Position numbers and translations under genes: made by a program. The notes under the pieces were generated by a model. The model was not told where the DNA came from, ran no database searches, and was given only the letters and a program-made list of their open reading frames with translations. From Sulfuricellaceae bacterium (GTDB lineage Bacteria; Pseudomonadota; Gammaproteobacteria; Burkholderiales; UBA9220): DNA of 5,709 nucleotides. The DNA lies in the NCBI GenBank assembly GCA_019911985.1, contig JAIOJO010000376.1:1-5709 (forward strand). The letters are read 5' to 3'. Positions 1-5,709 of this stretch are shown here, piece by piece. Position 1 is the first letter of the stretch. Every line of letters starts with the position of its first letter.

Positions 1-1224
1 GTCGCTCTGATTAAAGCCATGTAAAAAATCTGCATCGGGTCGCAGGTAAAGGCCGATACGTGGAAAATTTTCCGGCTTGATAAGGCTACCGGTTGCATGG
101 TGTTCGGCCAGTTGCACCTCCAAAGAGAAACGCCGAGCCAACATAGTCTTACCTGATCCGCGCGCCCCGGTTACCAGCAGTGGCATGAAATTATTCATGT
201 CCTGCATGATAGTCCCCGCCGGATCCACAAAGTTCCGCCAAGTCTCCTCGGCAGTAATGTAGTCGCTACGAATTAAAGCAAAGGGATTGCCGGGTTGATT
301 CAAAGAGGCAACATCGGCAAACGGACTTGAATCCTTCTCGATAAGTCGCCGTAACTCTTTCACACCCCGAATATAATCGGTCTCTTGTTGTAACTCGTCG
401 CCAAGTTGACACAGGATGGTTTCACGCAAGGCAATTTGAGGCACGTAAGGTAACTGTGTATTAAACCGTTTAAAACCGGGCCACTCTGACCCAATTTCTG
501 AGATGCGCTCTTGAAGTTCGCGTGAACTTACCGGAGGTAATGGCGCACCAACCAAGATCAATCGTTTTGTCTTGTATTCTTCAACAACATTTGGGTCACC
601 CAATATGCTCAAGGCACGGCGCGTCCCTTCAATATTCTGTCGATTTAGCCCTGTCACACAGACTATTGTCTCAGCCAACTCCAAAGTGGCGATGTAGAAG
701 ACGTCCGACAATCCGGTGCGGGCATCGATTAGCACATCGTCGAAACCGCGCCGCCGGACTTCCGCCTTGAACAGGTAGAAGAAGGCTCGACCCTGCTGTT
801 CATAGAAGGTATCCCAGTTTAATTTGCCTAAATGCTGGGAGTAATCAGGCTTATCTACCTCGCCTGCCGGCATGAGCCACAGGCTACCAGCCTCGGCTTT
901 CTCCGCTTGCTCGCGGCGCGGTTGCCAGCCTTCTCCGATGCGCAGGTAGCGTTCTAATTCCAGATGGTAAGCATCGTTGGCTTCATTTTCCTTTAGACGC
1001 TCCCGATAGGCCAAGTAGTCACCCAGCATTTCCACCATTCCAGGACCAGGCGAGGCCAAACGGAACAGATCGCTTTGATGCTGGCCGGGGGCTTCCAGGT
1101 CCATGTCCAGGATGAGCACCTTACGCCCTTCCCGCGCCAGCACATAAGCCAAGTTGGCCAAGGCCAGACTGCGACCGACACCACCCTTGTAGGAATAAAA
1201 AGCGATAAAGCGAGTGTCGCTCAT
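1..1224 (-). CDS. KGGVGR-variant MinD/ParA-like ATPase fused to a second P-loop NTPase (C-terminus beyond the window)
   Basis: This open frame starts at the ATG at 1224-1222 and stays open for 408 codons to the window edge, so the C-terminus is missing. Residues 1 to about 270 look like a SIMIBI-class MinD/ParA ATPase. A deviant Walker A KGGVGRS lies at 13-19, where the usual GK[ST] lysine is arginine but the signature Lys13 is kept. A strand ending LILDMDLEAPG is at 37-47 (switch I-like), and a Walker B-like segment DVLIDARTGLSD is at 163-174. After a linker, an NPF motif (residues 313-315) precedes a second Walker A, GARGSGKT, at 353-360, which opens an AAA/STAND-like or ORC/CDC6-like NTPase domain that is cut by the edge. 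No signal peptide or membrane segment is seen, so the protein is probably cytoplasmic. The start overlaps the stop of the preceding gene as ATGA, with an AGGCGG stretch just upstream. The KGGVGR family assignment is firm. The type of the second domain and any effector domain beyond it are unknown, and a role in a conflict system is inference. Confidence 0.88.
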   Translation of the reverse strand, partial: MSDTRFIAFYSYKGGVGRSLALANLAYVLAREGRKVLILDMDLEAPGQHQSDLFRLASPGPGMVEMLGDYLAYRERLKENEANDAYHLELERYLRIGEGWQPRREQAEKAEAGSLWLMPAGEVDKPDYSQHLGKLNWDTFYEQQGRAFFYLFKAEVRRRGFDDVLIDARTGLSDVFYIATLELAETIVCVTGLNRQNIEGTRRALSILGDPNVVEEYKTKRLILVGAPLPPVSSRELQERISEIGSEWPGFKRFNTQLPYVPQIALRETILCQLGDELQQETDYIRGVKELRRLIEKDSSPFADVASLNQPGNPFALIRSDYITAEETWRNFVDPAGTIMQDMNNFMPLLVTGARGSGKTMLARRFSLEVQLAEHHATGSLIKPENFPRIGLYLRPDADFLHGFNQSD

Positions 1225-2066
1225 GCTACCGCCTGGTTGGTCCGCTCGGCACCGATCCGCTCAATAAAACGGCGCGGCGAAAGCCCTCGGCGCTCGGCCC
1301 CTCCTGGTCGCAATTCCTTGCTCAACCAGGCGGCAATAGCCTGACGAGGCTCGTTTTTTTCCAACCATGTCTTGAATACAGGGGCCAGAGACTGATCTAT
1401 GCGAGTGGACTCTTCATTATTCCTGATGGAAGTTCTTAAGGTTCCGAGGCCGACATCAAGTTCCTCTTCCAACTCGCCCGGTCTTTTGGCCTCTTTCTCC
1501 ACACCTACCAATAGTTCAAGCATTTCCATGCGCGGGAGGCTCGGCAATCTGGATAACACACTGAACAATCGGCTCCAATCCGTCGCCGAGATAGTGGTGC
1601 AGCGATTGTAGCCCAAAAAGGCATAAACCACGGCAGCCATGGCATAGTTGGCGTCCTGAGTAGCCTCTAAGCTATCTAGGCTTGCGGCGATCTGGCGACC
1701 CCAAAACTCCGGTTTACCCATTTTGAGCACGAGCAGAGTTAGCAGCGTACCGGCAAGTTGGGCCGGTTGATCTTTCTCCGCCATTGCATCCAGCAAGAAG
1801 TTAAATAAGCTTTTCTTGCGTGGCAAGCGTGGCGGCTTAATCTCGCCCATGCCATAAATAAACCGGGCCGCCAGATAGAATGGCATCCCTTCCCTGTCGG
1901 CGACCAAGGATTTCATCGCATCGGAAAGTTCGGGCCAGAAGGCCTCCTTTTCAACATCGGACAGATCGAAAAAGGCATTCGCCAAAAGGTCATCTTCCTC
2001 GATTCCCATATTCGGGCTGGCCCCGCGCTCGCCACGCAGGATGGACAGAATTTCCTGTTTGTTCAT
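1221..2066 (-). CDS. Uncharacterised helix-rich protein, middle gene of the KGGVGR-ATPase cassette
   Basis: I do not recognise this 281-residue protein. It appears almost wholly alpha-helical, soluble and rich in charged residues. Hydrophobic helices around 101-115 (QLAGTLLTLLVLKMG) and 141-153 look amphipathic rather than membrane-spanning, so a HEAT-like or adaptor fold is possible but unproven. A charged, Glu-rich stretch (190-203) is followed by a basic, Arg-rich C-terminus (251-275). No catalytic motif, Walker motif or cysteine cluster is visible. I chose the ATG at 2066-2064 over the in-frame ATG at 2087 for two reasons: AAGGAG sits 8 bases upstream of it, and it forms an ATGA overlap with the stop of the upstream gene. 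The gene's own TGA overlaps the ATG of the downstream ATPase in the same way. This layout suggests coupled translation and a fixed ratio with its neighbours, perhaps as a partner or regulator of the ATPase. Function is unknown. Confidence 0.85.
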   Translation of the reverse strand: MNKQEILSILRGERGASPNMGIEEDDLLANAFFDLSDVEKEAFWPELSDAMKSLVADREGMPFYLAARFIYGMGEIKPPRLPRKKSLFNFLLDAMAEKDQPAQLAGTLLTLLVLKMGKPEFWGRQIAASLDSLEATQDANYAMAAVVYAFLGYNRCTTISATDWSRLFSVLSRLPSLPRMEMLELLVGVEKEAKRPGELEEELDVGLGTLRTSIRNNEESTRIDQSLAPVFKTWLEKNEPRQAIAAWLSKELRPGGAERRGLSPRRFIERIGAERTNQAVA

Positions 2067-2818
2067 GGCCGTAACTCCTTGGCGCAAGCATCCCAGTAAT
2101 CGGCATTCAGCTTATCCACGCGCAGATCGCAATTCTGCTCAAATTTTCGATCCCAATATGCCTCAATATCGAAAATACCGGCTTGCTTACGAACAACCCA
2201 CTCTCTAAGTGCTGGCCTGCCGCTTTTCAAGCTACGGGTCAATCCCCAATTCGGTTGATCAGGCACCGCATGCCAGTAAAAGGCCAAACCGCTGTCTAGC
2301 CACGTAGATTTACGTGCCTGAGGCATCTTCATTCCAAGTATGGTAATTTCAGCGCCTTCTTTCCACATGACCCCGCATAAACCCAGCGCCTGAACTAATT
2401 CGGCACAGTCAACCTGATCCGGTGGCGGTAACGCTGGGCTGCCACATGCATCAGTCCAGTCACTGATAAAAAGCACGTTTCTGTTGAGTCGAAGTATCTT
2501 GTCCAGCAAATCCTCTGGCAAGAATTTTGCGGAAAACCCCGGATTGGGAAACAGTTTTTGTTTTCTGATCACAAAGTATGCGACATCGGCAGAAAAAGGC
2601 ACCTCATTCCCTAGGCCGCACTGACCGTCGTTAGCAAAAAAAGACTTCTTCAACTCCAATAACCCTTCGCAGTCCATGCCTTGCATGACTTTGGCAGCCT
2701 CAACCTGGATATGCTTGGGTGAGTGCTCATAATTTTGGTATGCGAGCGCCCCACGCAACGTTTTTCTGTCGCTCAGATCACCATGCACGAAGCTTCCCTG
2801 CCACTGATCGATGCACAC
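2063..2818 (-). CDS. Uncharacterised protein, first gene of the KGGVGR-ATPase cassette
   Basis: I do not recognise this 251-residue protein. The start is a GTG at 2818-2816: GAGGG lies 9 bases upstream, and an in-frame TGA five codons upstream excludes a longer ATG, GTG or TTG start. The sequence looks like a soluble alpha/beta domain. A hydrophobic strand NVLFISDW (114-121) is followed by a Cys/Pro-rich loop (125-138), a second hydrophobic stretch (141-163), and an aromatic segment WGLTRSLKSGRPALREW (191-207) that looks conserved in style. There are eight cysteines (2, 50, 67, 125, 138, 148, 230, 245) but no clear CxxC zinc pair. No signal peptide, membrane helix or known catalytic triad is evident. 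The stop overlaps the next gene's ATG as ATGA. As first gene it is a candidate sensor, effector or adaptor of the cassette, but that is a guess from position only. Its base composition is clearly lower in GC than the rib genes. Confidence 0.82.
   Translation of the reverse strand: MCIDQWQGSFVHGDLSDRKTLRGALAYQNYEHSPKHIQVEAAKVMQGMDCEGLLELKKSFFANDGQCGLGNEVPFSADVAYFVIRKQKLFPNPGFSAKFLPEDLLDKILRLNRNVLFISDWTDACGSPALPPPDQVDCAELVQALGLCGVMWKEGAEITILGMKMPQARKSTWLDSGLAFYWHAVPDQPNWGLTRSLKSGRPALREWVVRKQAGIFDIEAYWDRKFEQNCDLRVDKLNADYWDACAKELRP
2075..2080 (-). promoter_or_regulatory. Shine-Dalgarno site that fixes the start of the middle cassette gene
   Basis: On the minus strand AAGGAG is followed by an 8-base spacer and the ATG at 2066-2064. 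The site lies inside the last codons of the upstream gene. It favours the 281-residue product over a 288-residue one that would begin at 2087, where no comparable site is seen. Confidence 0.8.
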
Positions 2819-2915
2819 AGAAATCCACCCTCAATTTTTAGCATCTATCAAGATACTGAATTACCAATAAAAATGAAATACTCAAGCCAGAAATAAACGT
2901 TCTTGCAACATTCTA
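2819..2915 (-). other. AT-rich spacer between nusB and the accessory cassette
   Basis: This 97-base spacer has about 31% GC by direct count, far below the coding regions on either side. On the minus strand it starts with a second TAG directly after the nusB stop. I see no stable GC hairpin with a T-tract, so no intrinsic terminator for the rib-nusB operon. A TGCTAAAAA stretch (2843-2835) could act as an extended -10 element for the cassette, but no good -35 hexamer sits at standard spacing, so the promoter is only tentative. The spacer ends in GAGGG, the ribosome binding site of the first cassette gene. It is the likely boundary between core and acquired DNA. Confidence 0.5.
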
Positions 2916-3395
2916 CTACTCCGCGCCCTTGCGCCGCGGCGCCGCTTGTTTCGCGGCCACTTCCACGGCGCGCACCTGGGCCGCCAGCTTGTCGAGGATG
3001 CCGTTGACGTATTTGTGGCCGTCGGTGCCGCCGTAGGACTTGGCCAGCTCCACCGCTTCGTTGATCACGACGCGGTAAGGCACGTCGGGCAGGTGTTGCA
3101 ACTCGTAGGTGCCGAGCAGCAACAGCGCGTATTCCACCGGGCTTAACTCAGCCGCCTTGCGATCGAGCAAAGGCTCGAACAAGGCTTCCAGCTCGACGGC
3201 ATGGGCGATGCTGCCGCGCAGCAATTGCCAAAAAAATTCGCCGTCGATCAGCGCGAACTCGACCTGCTCTTCCTTCAATTGCGCCCGTATGGTTTCCGCC
3301 GGGTAGCCGGTCAGGCGCCACTGGTACAGCCCTTGCAAGGCGAACTCGCGCGATTTTCGGCGGCTTTTCTTCGGCGCCTTGTTGTCCGCGCTCAT
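2916..3395 (-). CDS. nusB: Transcription antitermination factor NusB
   Basis: This gene encodes a 159-residue NusB, the usual length plus a short basic N-terminal extension. NusB pairs with NusE (ribosomal protein S10) and binds boxA RNA in antitermination complexes, mainly on rRNA operons. The family signatures are an Arg-rich start with SRRKSREFALQGLYQW (11-26), whose basic residues contact RNA, and the C-terminal helices YRVVINEAVELAKSYGG (107-123) and HKYVNGILDKLA (127-138). The tail (about 149-159) is Lys/Arg/Ala-rich. The ATG at 3395-3393 overlaps the ribH stop as ATGA, so translation is likely coupled. A longer reading that begins inside ribH at 3764 is not credible, because its extra residues are Arg/Gly-rich out-of-frame ribH sequence. 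The gene ends in tandem TAG TAG. It is normally followed by thiL in related genomes, but here an accessory cassette follows. Confidence 0.97.
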   Translation of the reverse strand: MSADNKAPKKSRRKSREFALQGLYQWRLTGYPAETIRAQLKEEQVEFALIDGEFFWQLLRGSIAHAVELEALFEPLLDRKAAELSPVEYALLLLGTYELQHLPDVPYRVVINEAVELAKSYGGTDGHKYVNGILDKLAAQVRAVEVAAKQAAPRRKGAE

Positions 3396-3859
3396 AGCTG
3401 CTTCAGCAGGTTGACCATTTCCACCGCCACTTTCGCGGCTTCGGCGCCTTTTTCGGTCATGCGCTCCAGCGCCTGCTCGTCGGTGTCGGTGGTGAGCACC
3501 GCGTTGGCGATGGGGATGCCGCAATCCAAGCCGACGCGGGTGATGCCGCTGCCGGATTCGTTGGCCACCAGCTCGAAATGGTAGGTTTCGCCGCGGATTA
3601 CCGCGCCCAGCGCGATCAGGGCATCGAAGCGGCCGCTCTGGGCCATTTTTTGCAGCACCAGCGGAATCTCTAGCGCGCCCGCCACCGTTGCCAGCTTGAC
3701 GTCGGCCTCGGCTACGCCGAGCTTGGCCAGTCCGTCGCGGCAGCCGCCCAGCAGGCCTTCGCAAACGTCGATATTGAAGCGGCTCATCACGATGCCGATC
3801 TTCAGGCCTTTACCGTTGAGGTTTTGATCGTACTCGAAAATAGTGTCGTAGCGTGCCAT
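3392..3859 (-). CDS. ribH: 6,7-dimethyl-8-ribityllumazine synthase
   Basis: Lumazine synthase condenses 5-amino-6-ribitylamino-uracil with 3,4-dihydroxy-2-butanone 4-phosphate to give 6,7-dimethyl-8-ribityllumazine, the penultimate step of riboflavin synthesis. The 155-residue length is typical. Visible signatures are SRFN (26-29), whose aromatic residue stacks on the pyrimidine; AGALEIP (60-66), equivalent to the common GAFEIP; GAVIRGETYHFE (85-96) with the catalytic-type His94; and LTTDTDEQALER (122-133), which carries the phosphate-region Arg133. The cytoplasmic enzyme assembles into pentamers or 60-mers; which form this one takes cannot be read from the sequence. The ATG at 3859-3857 has AAGGAG five bases upstream. 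Fifty bases separate it from ribBX, and its stop overlaps nusB, so it is part of the same operon. Confidence 0.98.
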   Translation of the reverse strand: MARYDTIFEYDQNLNGKGLKIGIVMSRFNIDVCEGLLGGCRDGLAKLGVAEADVKLATVAGALEIPLVLQKMAQSGRFDALIALGAVIRGETYHFELVANESGSGITRVGLDCGIPIANAVLTTDTDEQALERMTEKGAEAAKVAVEMVNLLKQL

Positions 3860-3909
3860 CTTGGCTCCTTGTCTAAATGCTTGAATGTGGCGGCCGCAGC
3901 CGTACGGAT

Positions 3910-5004
3910 TTATTCGGCGGCAGGCTCGACGTAACCCGCCACTTCCAGGTCGAATCCGGTCATGCTCGGCATTTTGCGCGGCACGGCCAGCAGTTTCATC
4001 TTGGTGACATTCAGGTCGCGCAGGATTTGCGCGCCTATGCCGTAGTTGCGCAAGTCCACCTTGGCCGGCGGCTTGGGCTCGGTGCGCTGGATACGCTCCA
4101 GCAACTCGGCGCCCGGCTCCGCCCGGCGCATCAGGATAATGACGCCCTTGCCCGCCTCGCTGACCGCCTGCATCGCCTGCTGCACGCTGAAAGAATGCTC
4201 GTAACTGTGAATATCGAGGAAATCCAGCGCCGACAGCGGCTCGTGCACCCGCACCAGGGTTTCCTCGTCGGCTTCGATTTCGCCTTTGACCAGCGCCAAG
4301 TGCACTTCGTTCGCGGTCTTGTCGCGATAGGCGATCAATTGGAATTCGCCGTAGGGCGTCGTCACCTTACGCTCCGCGGCGCGCTCCACCAGGCTTTCGG
4401 TTGCGCTGCGGTAGTGAATCAAGTCGGCGATGGTGCCGATTTTCAAGCCGTGTTCCCGGGCGAACTCGATCAGGTCCGGCAGGCGCGCCATGCTGCCGTC
4501 GTCCTTCATGATTTCGCAAATCACCGCCGCCGGAACCAAGCCCGCCAGCGCGGACAAGTCGCAACCCGCTTCGGTATGGCCGGCGCGCACCAGCACGCCG
4601 CCCTGCTGCGCCTTGAGGGGGAAAATATGGCCGGGCTGGACGATGTCGGTCGGCTTGGCGTCGCGCTTCACCGCCGCCTGGATGGTCTTGGCGCGGTCGG
4701 CGGCGGAAATGCCGGTGGTCACGCCTTCCGCCGCCTCGATGGAGACGGTGAAATTGGTGCCCAAAGCCAATTGGTTGGCCGATACCATCAGCGGAATATC
4801 GAGCTGGCGGCAGCGTTCTTCGGTCAGCGTCAGGCACACCAGGCCGCGGGCGAACTTGGCCATGAAATTGATCGCTTCGGGTGTAACGAACTCCGCCGCC
4901 ATCAGGATGTCGCCTTCGTTTTCGCGGTCTTCCTCGTCCACCAGGACGACCATTTTCCCCGCTTTAATGTCGGCGATGATTTCTTGGGTGGAACTGATAG
5001 TCAT
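3910..5004 (-). CDS. ribBX: RibBX: 3,4-dihydroxy-2-butanone-4-phosphate synthase with a degenerate GTP cyclohydrolase II domain
   Basis: The N-terminal domain (about 1-200) converts ribulose 5-phosphate to 3,4-dihydroxy-2-butanone 4-phosphate plus formate. It has the acidic loop DEEDRENEGD (23-32) for Mg2+ and substrate, GVTTGISAADRA (94-105), and RAGHTEAGCDL (140-150) with metal-ligand His143. The C-terminal domain (about 213-364) aligns with GTP cyclohydrolase II: it keeps TPYGEF (216-221), LVRVHE (250-255) and RNYGIGAQILRDL (319-331). The zinc-site cysteines of the usual ECLTGD...RCDCG region are absent (here EPLSALDFLDIHSYEHS, 255-271). The QEGRGIGL catalytic segment is replaced by MRRAEPGAELL (292-302). 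This is the RibBX hybrid known in Proteobacteria, so the domain should not act on GTP and a separate ribA is expected elsewhere. AGGAAG lies 7 bases before the ATG. Only 18 bases separate the gene from ribE. A plain ribBA label would overstate its activity. Confidence 0.95.
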   Translation of the reverse strand: MTISSTQEIIADIKAGKMVVLVDEEDRENEGDILMAAEFVTPEAINFMAKFARGLVCLTLTEERCRQLDIPLMVSANQLALGTNFTVSIEAAEGVTTGISAADRAKTIQAAVKRDAKPTDIVQPGHIFPLKAQQGGVLVRAGHTEAGCDLSALAGLVPAAVICEIMKDDGSMARLPDLIEFAREHGLKIGTIADLIHYRSATESLVERAAERKVTTPYGEFQLIAYRDKTANEVHLALVKGEIEADEETLVRVHEPLSALDFLDIHSYEHSFSVQQAMQAVSEAGKGVIILMRRAEPGAELLERIQRTEPKPPAKVDLRNYGIGAQILRDLNVTKMKLLAVPRKMPSMTGFDLEVAGYVEPAAE

Positions 5005-5022
5005 GATGTAACTTCCTAAAGA

Positions 5023-5628
5023 TTAAGCAGGCATTTCGCCGGCAAAACTGTTGAGCCGATCCACGTAGCGCGCCAGCAAATCGACTTCCAAATTAACTTG
5101 GGAGCCCGCCTGCAAATGCTTCAGCGTGGTCATCTCCAGCGTGTGGGGGATAAGGTTGATGGTGAATTCGTCCTGCGCCACCGAATTCACGGTGAGGCTC
5201 ACGCCGTTGACCGTGATCGACCCCTTGTATGCGATATATTTGGCAATCTCGCGCGGCGCGCGTATCCGCAGCAGGAAGCATTCGCCCAGCGGGTCGAAGG
5301 CGGCGACCGAACCCACGCCGTCGACATGGCCGCTGACCAGATGGCCGCCGAGGCGGTCGGCCAGGCGCAGCGCTTTTTCCAGGTTGACTTCGGCCCCCGC
5401 TTCGGCCAAGCCCACGGTGCAATTCAGGGTTTCCCGCGAGACGTCCACCTGATAGCCGTTCGCGGTTTTCGCAATCACCGTCAGGCACACGCCGTTGGCG
5501 GCGATGCTGTCGCCCAGCGCGACGTCGCTCATATCCAATGCGGCCGCGTCTATGCTCAGGCGCACACCCTGCTCCAGCGGGTCTATCCGCGCTATCCTGC
5601 CGACGGCCTGAATAATGCCGGTAAACAT
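5023..5628 (-). CDS. ribE: Riboflavin synthase, alpha subunit
   Basis: Riboflavin synthase dismutates two molecules of 6,7-dimethyl-8-ribityllumazine into riboflavin and the pyrimidine precursor. The 201-residue protein (also named ribC in E. coli usage) shows the internal duplication of two lumazine-binding barrels. The first begins at the invariant MFTGI (1-5) and carries GDSIAANGVCLTV (39-51) with active-site-type Ser41 and Cys48, followed by VSRETL (63-68). The second carries HLVSGHVDGVG (96-106) with His102, and KGSITVNGVSLTVN (135-148), which mirrors the first barrel. It ends with EVDLLARYVDRL (181-192), the trimerisation helix region. It acts as a cytoplasmic homotrimer. AGAGGA lies 6 bases before the ATG. 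It is the first rib gene in the window. The 81 bases upstream show no recognisable ribD end and no clear promoter, so the true operon start is probably outside the window. Confidence 0.98.
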   Translation of the reverse strand: MFTGIIQAVGRIARIDPLEQGVRLSIDAAALDMSDVALGDSIAANGVCLTVIAKTANGYQVDVSRETLNCTVGLAEAGAEVNLEKALRLADRLGGHLVSGHVDGVGSVAAFDPLGECFLLRIRAPREIAKYIAYKGSITVNGVSLTVNSVAQDEFTINLIPHTLEMTTLKHLQAGSQVNLEVDLLARYVDRLNSFAGEMPA

Positions 5629-5709
5629 GTTTTATCCTCTTAAAAAAACTATTTAAGCTAAAAATCGCCGTTCGTTGACCGCGAAAGACGCCGACCCTCT
5701 CTCCAACTC

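Noticed and set aside
993..1184. 63-codon minus-strand open frame
   Set aside because: It is a frame shadow of the dual-NTPase gene, which runs through this region in another frame and carries the KGGVGR motif.
2066..2087. Alternative upstream ATG at 2087 for the middle cassette gene
   Set aside because: It has no ribosome binding site, whereas the ATG at 2066 has AAGGAG with 8-base spacing and the ATGA overlap also seen at the next junction.
2916..3764. 282-codon reading that would extend NusB upstream through ribH
   Set aside because: The first ~123 residues are Arg/Gly-rich out-of-frame translation of ribH. NusB homology begins at the ATG at 3395, which overlaps the ribH stop as ATGA.
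3860..3909. GC-rich palindrome GCGGCCGC between ribBX and ribH as a terminator
   Set aside because: The stem is short, has no loop and no T-tract, and the genes on either side clearly belong to one operon.
3877..5019. Long plus-strand open frame of 380 codons opposite ribBX
   Set aside because: It lies wholly antisense to a gene with clear conserved domains, its residues are typical shadow composition (rich in Arg, His, Gln and Gly), and it has no recognisable motif. High GC keeps stops rare in this frame.
5629..5709. Possible promoter (TTAAAT) or end of ribD upstream of ribE
   Set aside because: No -35 hexamer sits at proper spacing from TTAAAT, and short open frames here do not resemble the end of RibD. 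The stretch is too short to decide. A CTTAAA/TTTAAG inverted repeat is too AT-rich to be a convincing structure.

Overview
The window most likely comes from a proteobacterium. The lumazine synthase and NusB N-termini look betaproteobacterial, but a gammaproteobacterium cannot be excluded from sequence alone. All seven genes lie on the minus strand, so in transcription order they read from the right edge of the window to the left.

The right half (about 2916-5628, GC-rich) is a classic riboflavin/nusB housekeeping operon. It runs riboflavin synthase (ribE, also called ribC), then a RibBX-type hybrid with a 3,4-dihydroxy-2-butanone-4-phosphate synthase domain and a degenerate GTP cyclohydrolase II domain, then lumazine synthase (ribH), then the antitermination factor nusB. 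ribH and nusB overlap by ATGA. RibBX supplies the four-carbon unit, RibH joins it to the pyrimidine to make lumazine, and RibE dismutates lumazine to riboflavin. The GTP cyclohydrolase II step must be encoded elsewhere, because the C-terminal domain of RibBX has lost its zinc cysteines and catalytic segment.

The left half (1-2818) is an accessory cassette of three tightly coupled genes, on the same strand as nusB and immediately downstream of it. In related genomes this position usually holds thiL. Gene 1 (GTG start, 251 aa) and gene 2 (281 aa, helix-rich) are proteins I do not recognise. Gene 3 starts at 1224 and runs off the left edge with at least 408 codons. It joins an N-terminal MinD/ParA-like ATPase of the variant KGGVGR type to a second P-loop NTPase with a GARGSGKT Walker A motif. 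Both junctions in the cassette are ATGA overlaps, which points to one transcript, coupled translation and probably a joint function. Sampled GC is lower than in the rib genes (45% over 2461-2640 against 62% over 3001-3180, hand counts), and a 97-bp spacer of about 31% GC separates the two blocks. This fits an acquired module.

The cassette is the most interesting content. By analogy with other multigene NTPase systems that carry KGGVGR ATPases, it may be a conflict or defence module, but nothing inside the window proves that. I saw no RNA genes, CRISPR arrays, insertion sequences or convincing intrinsic terminators.
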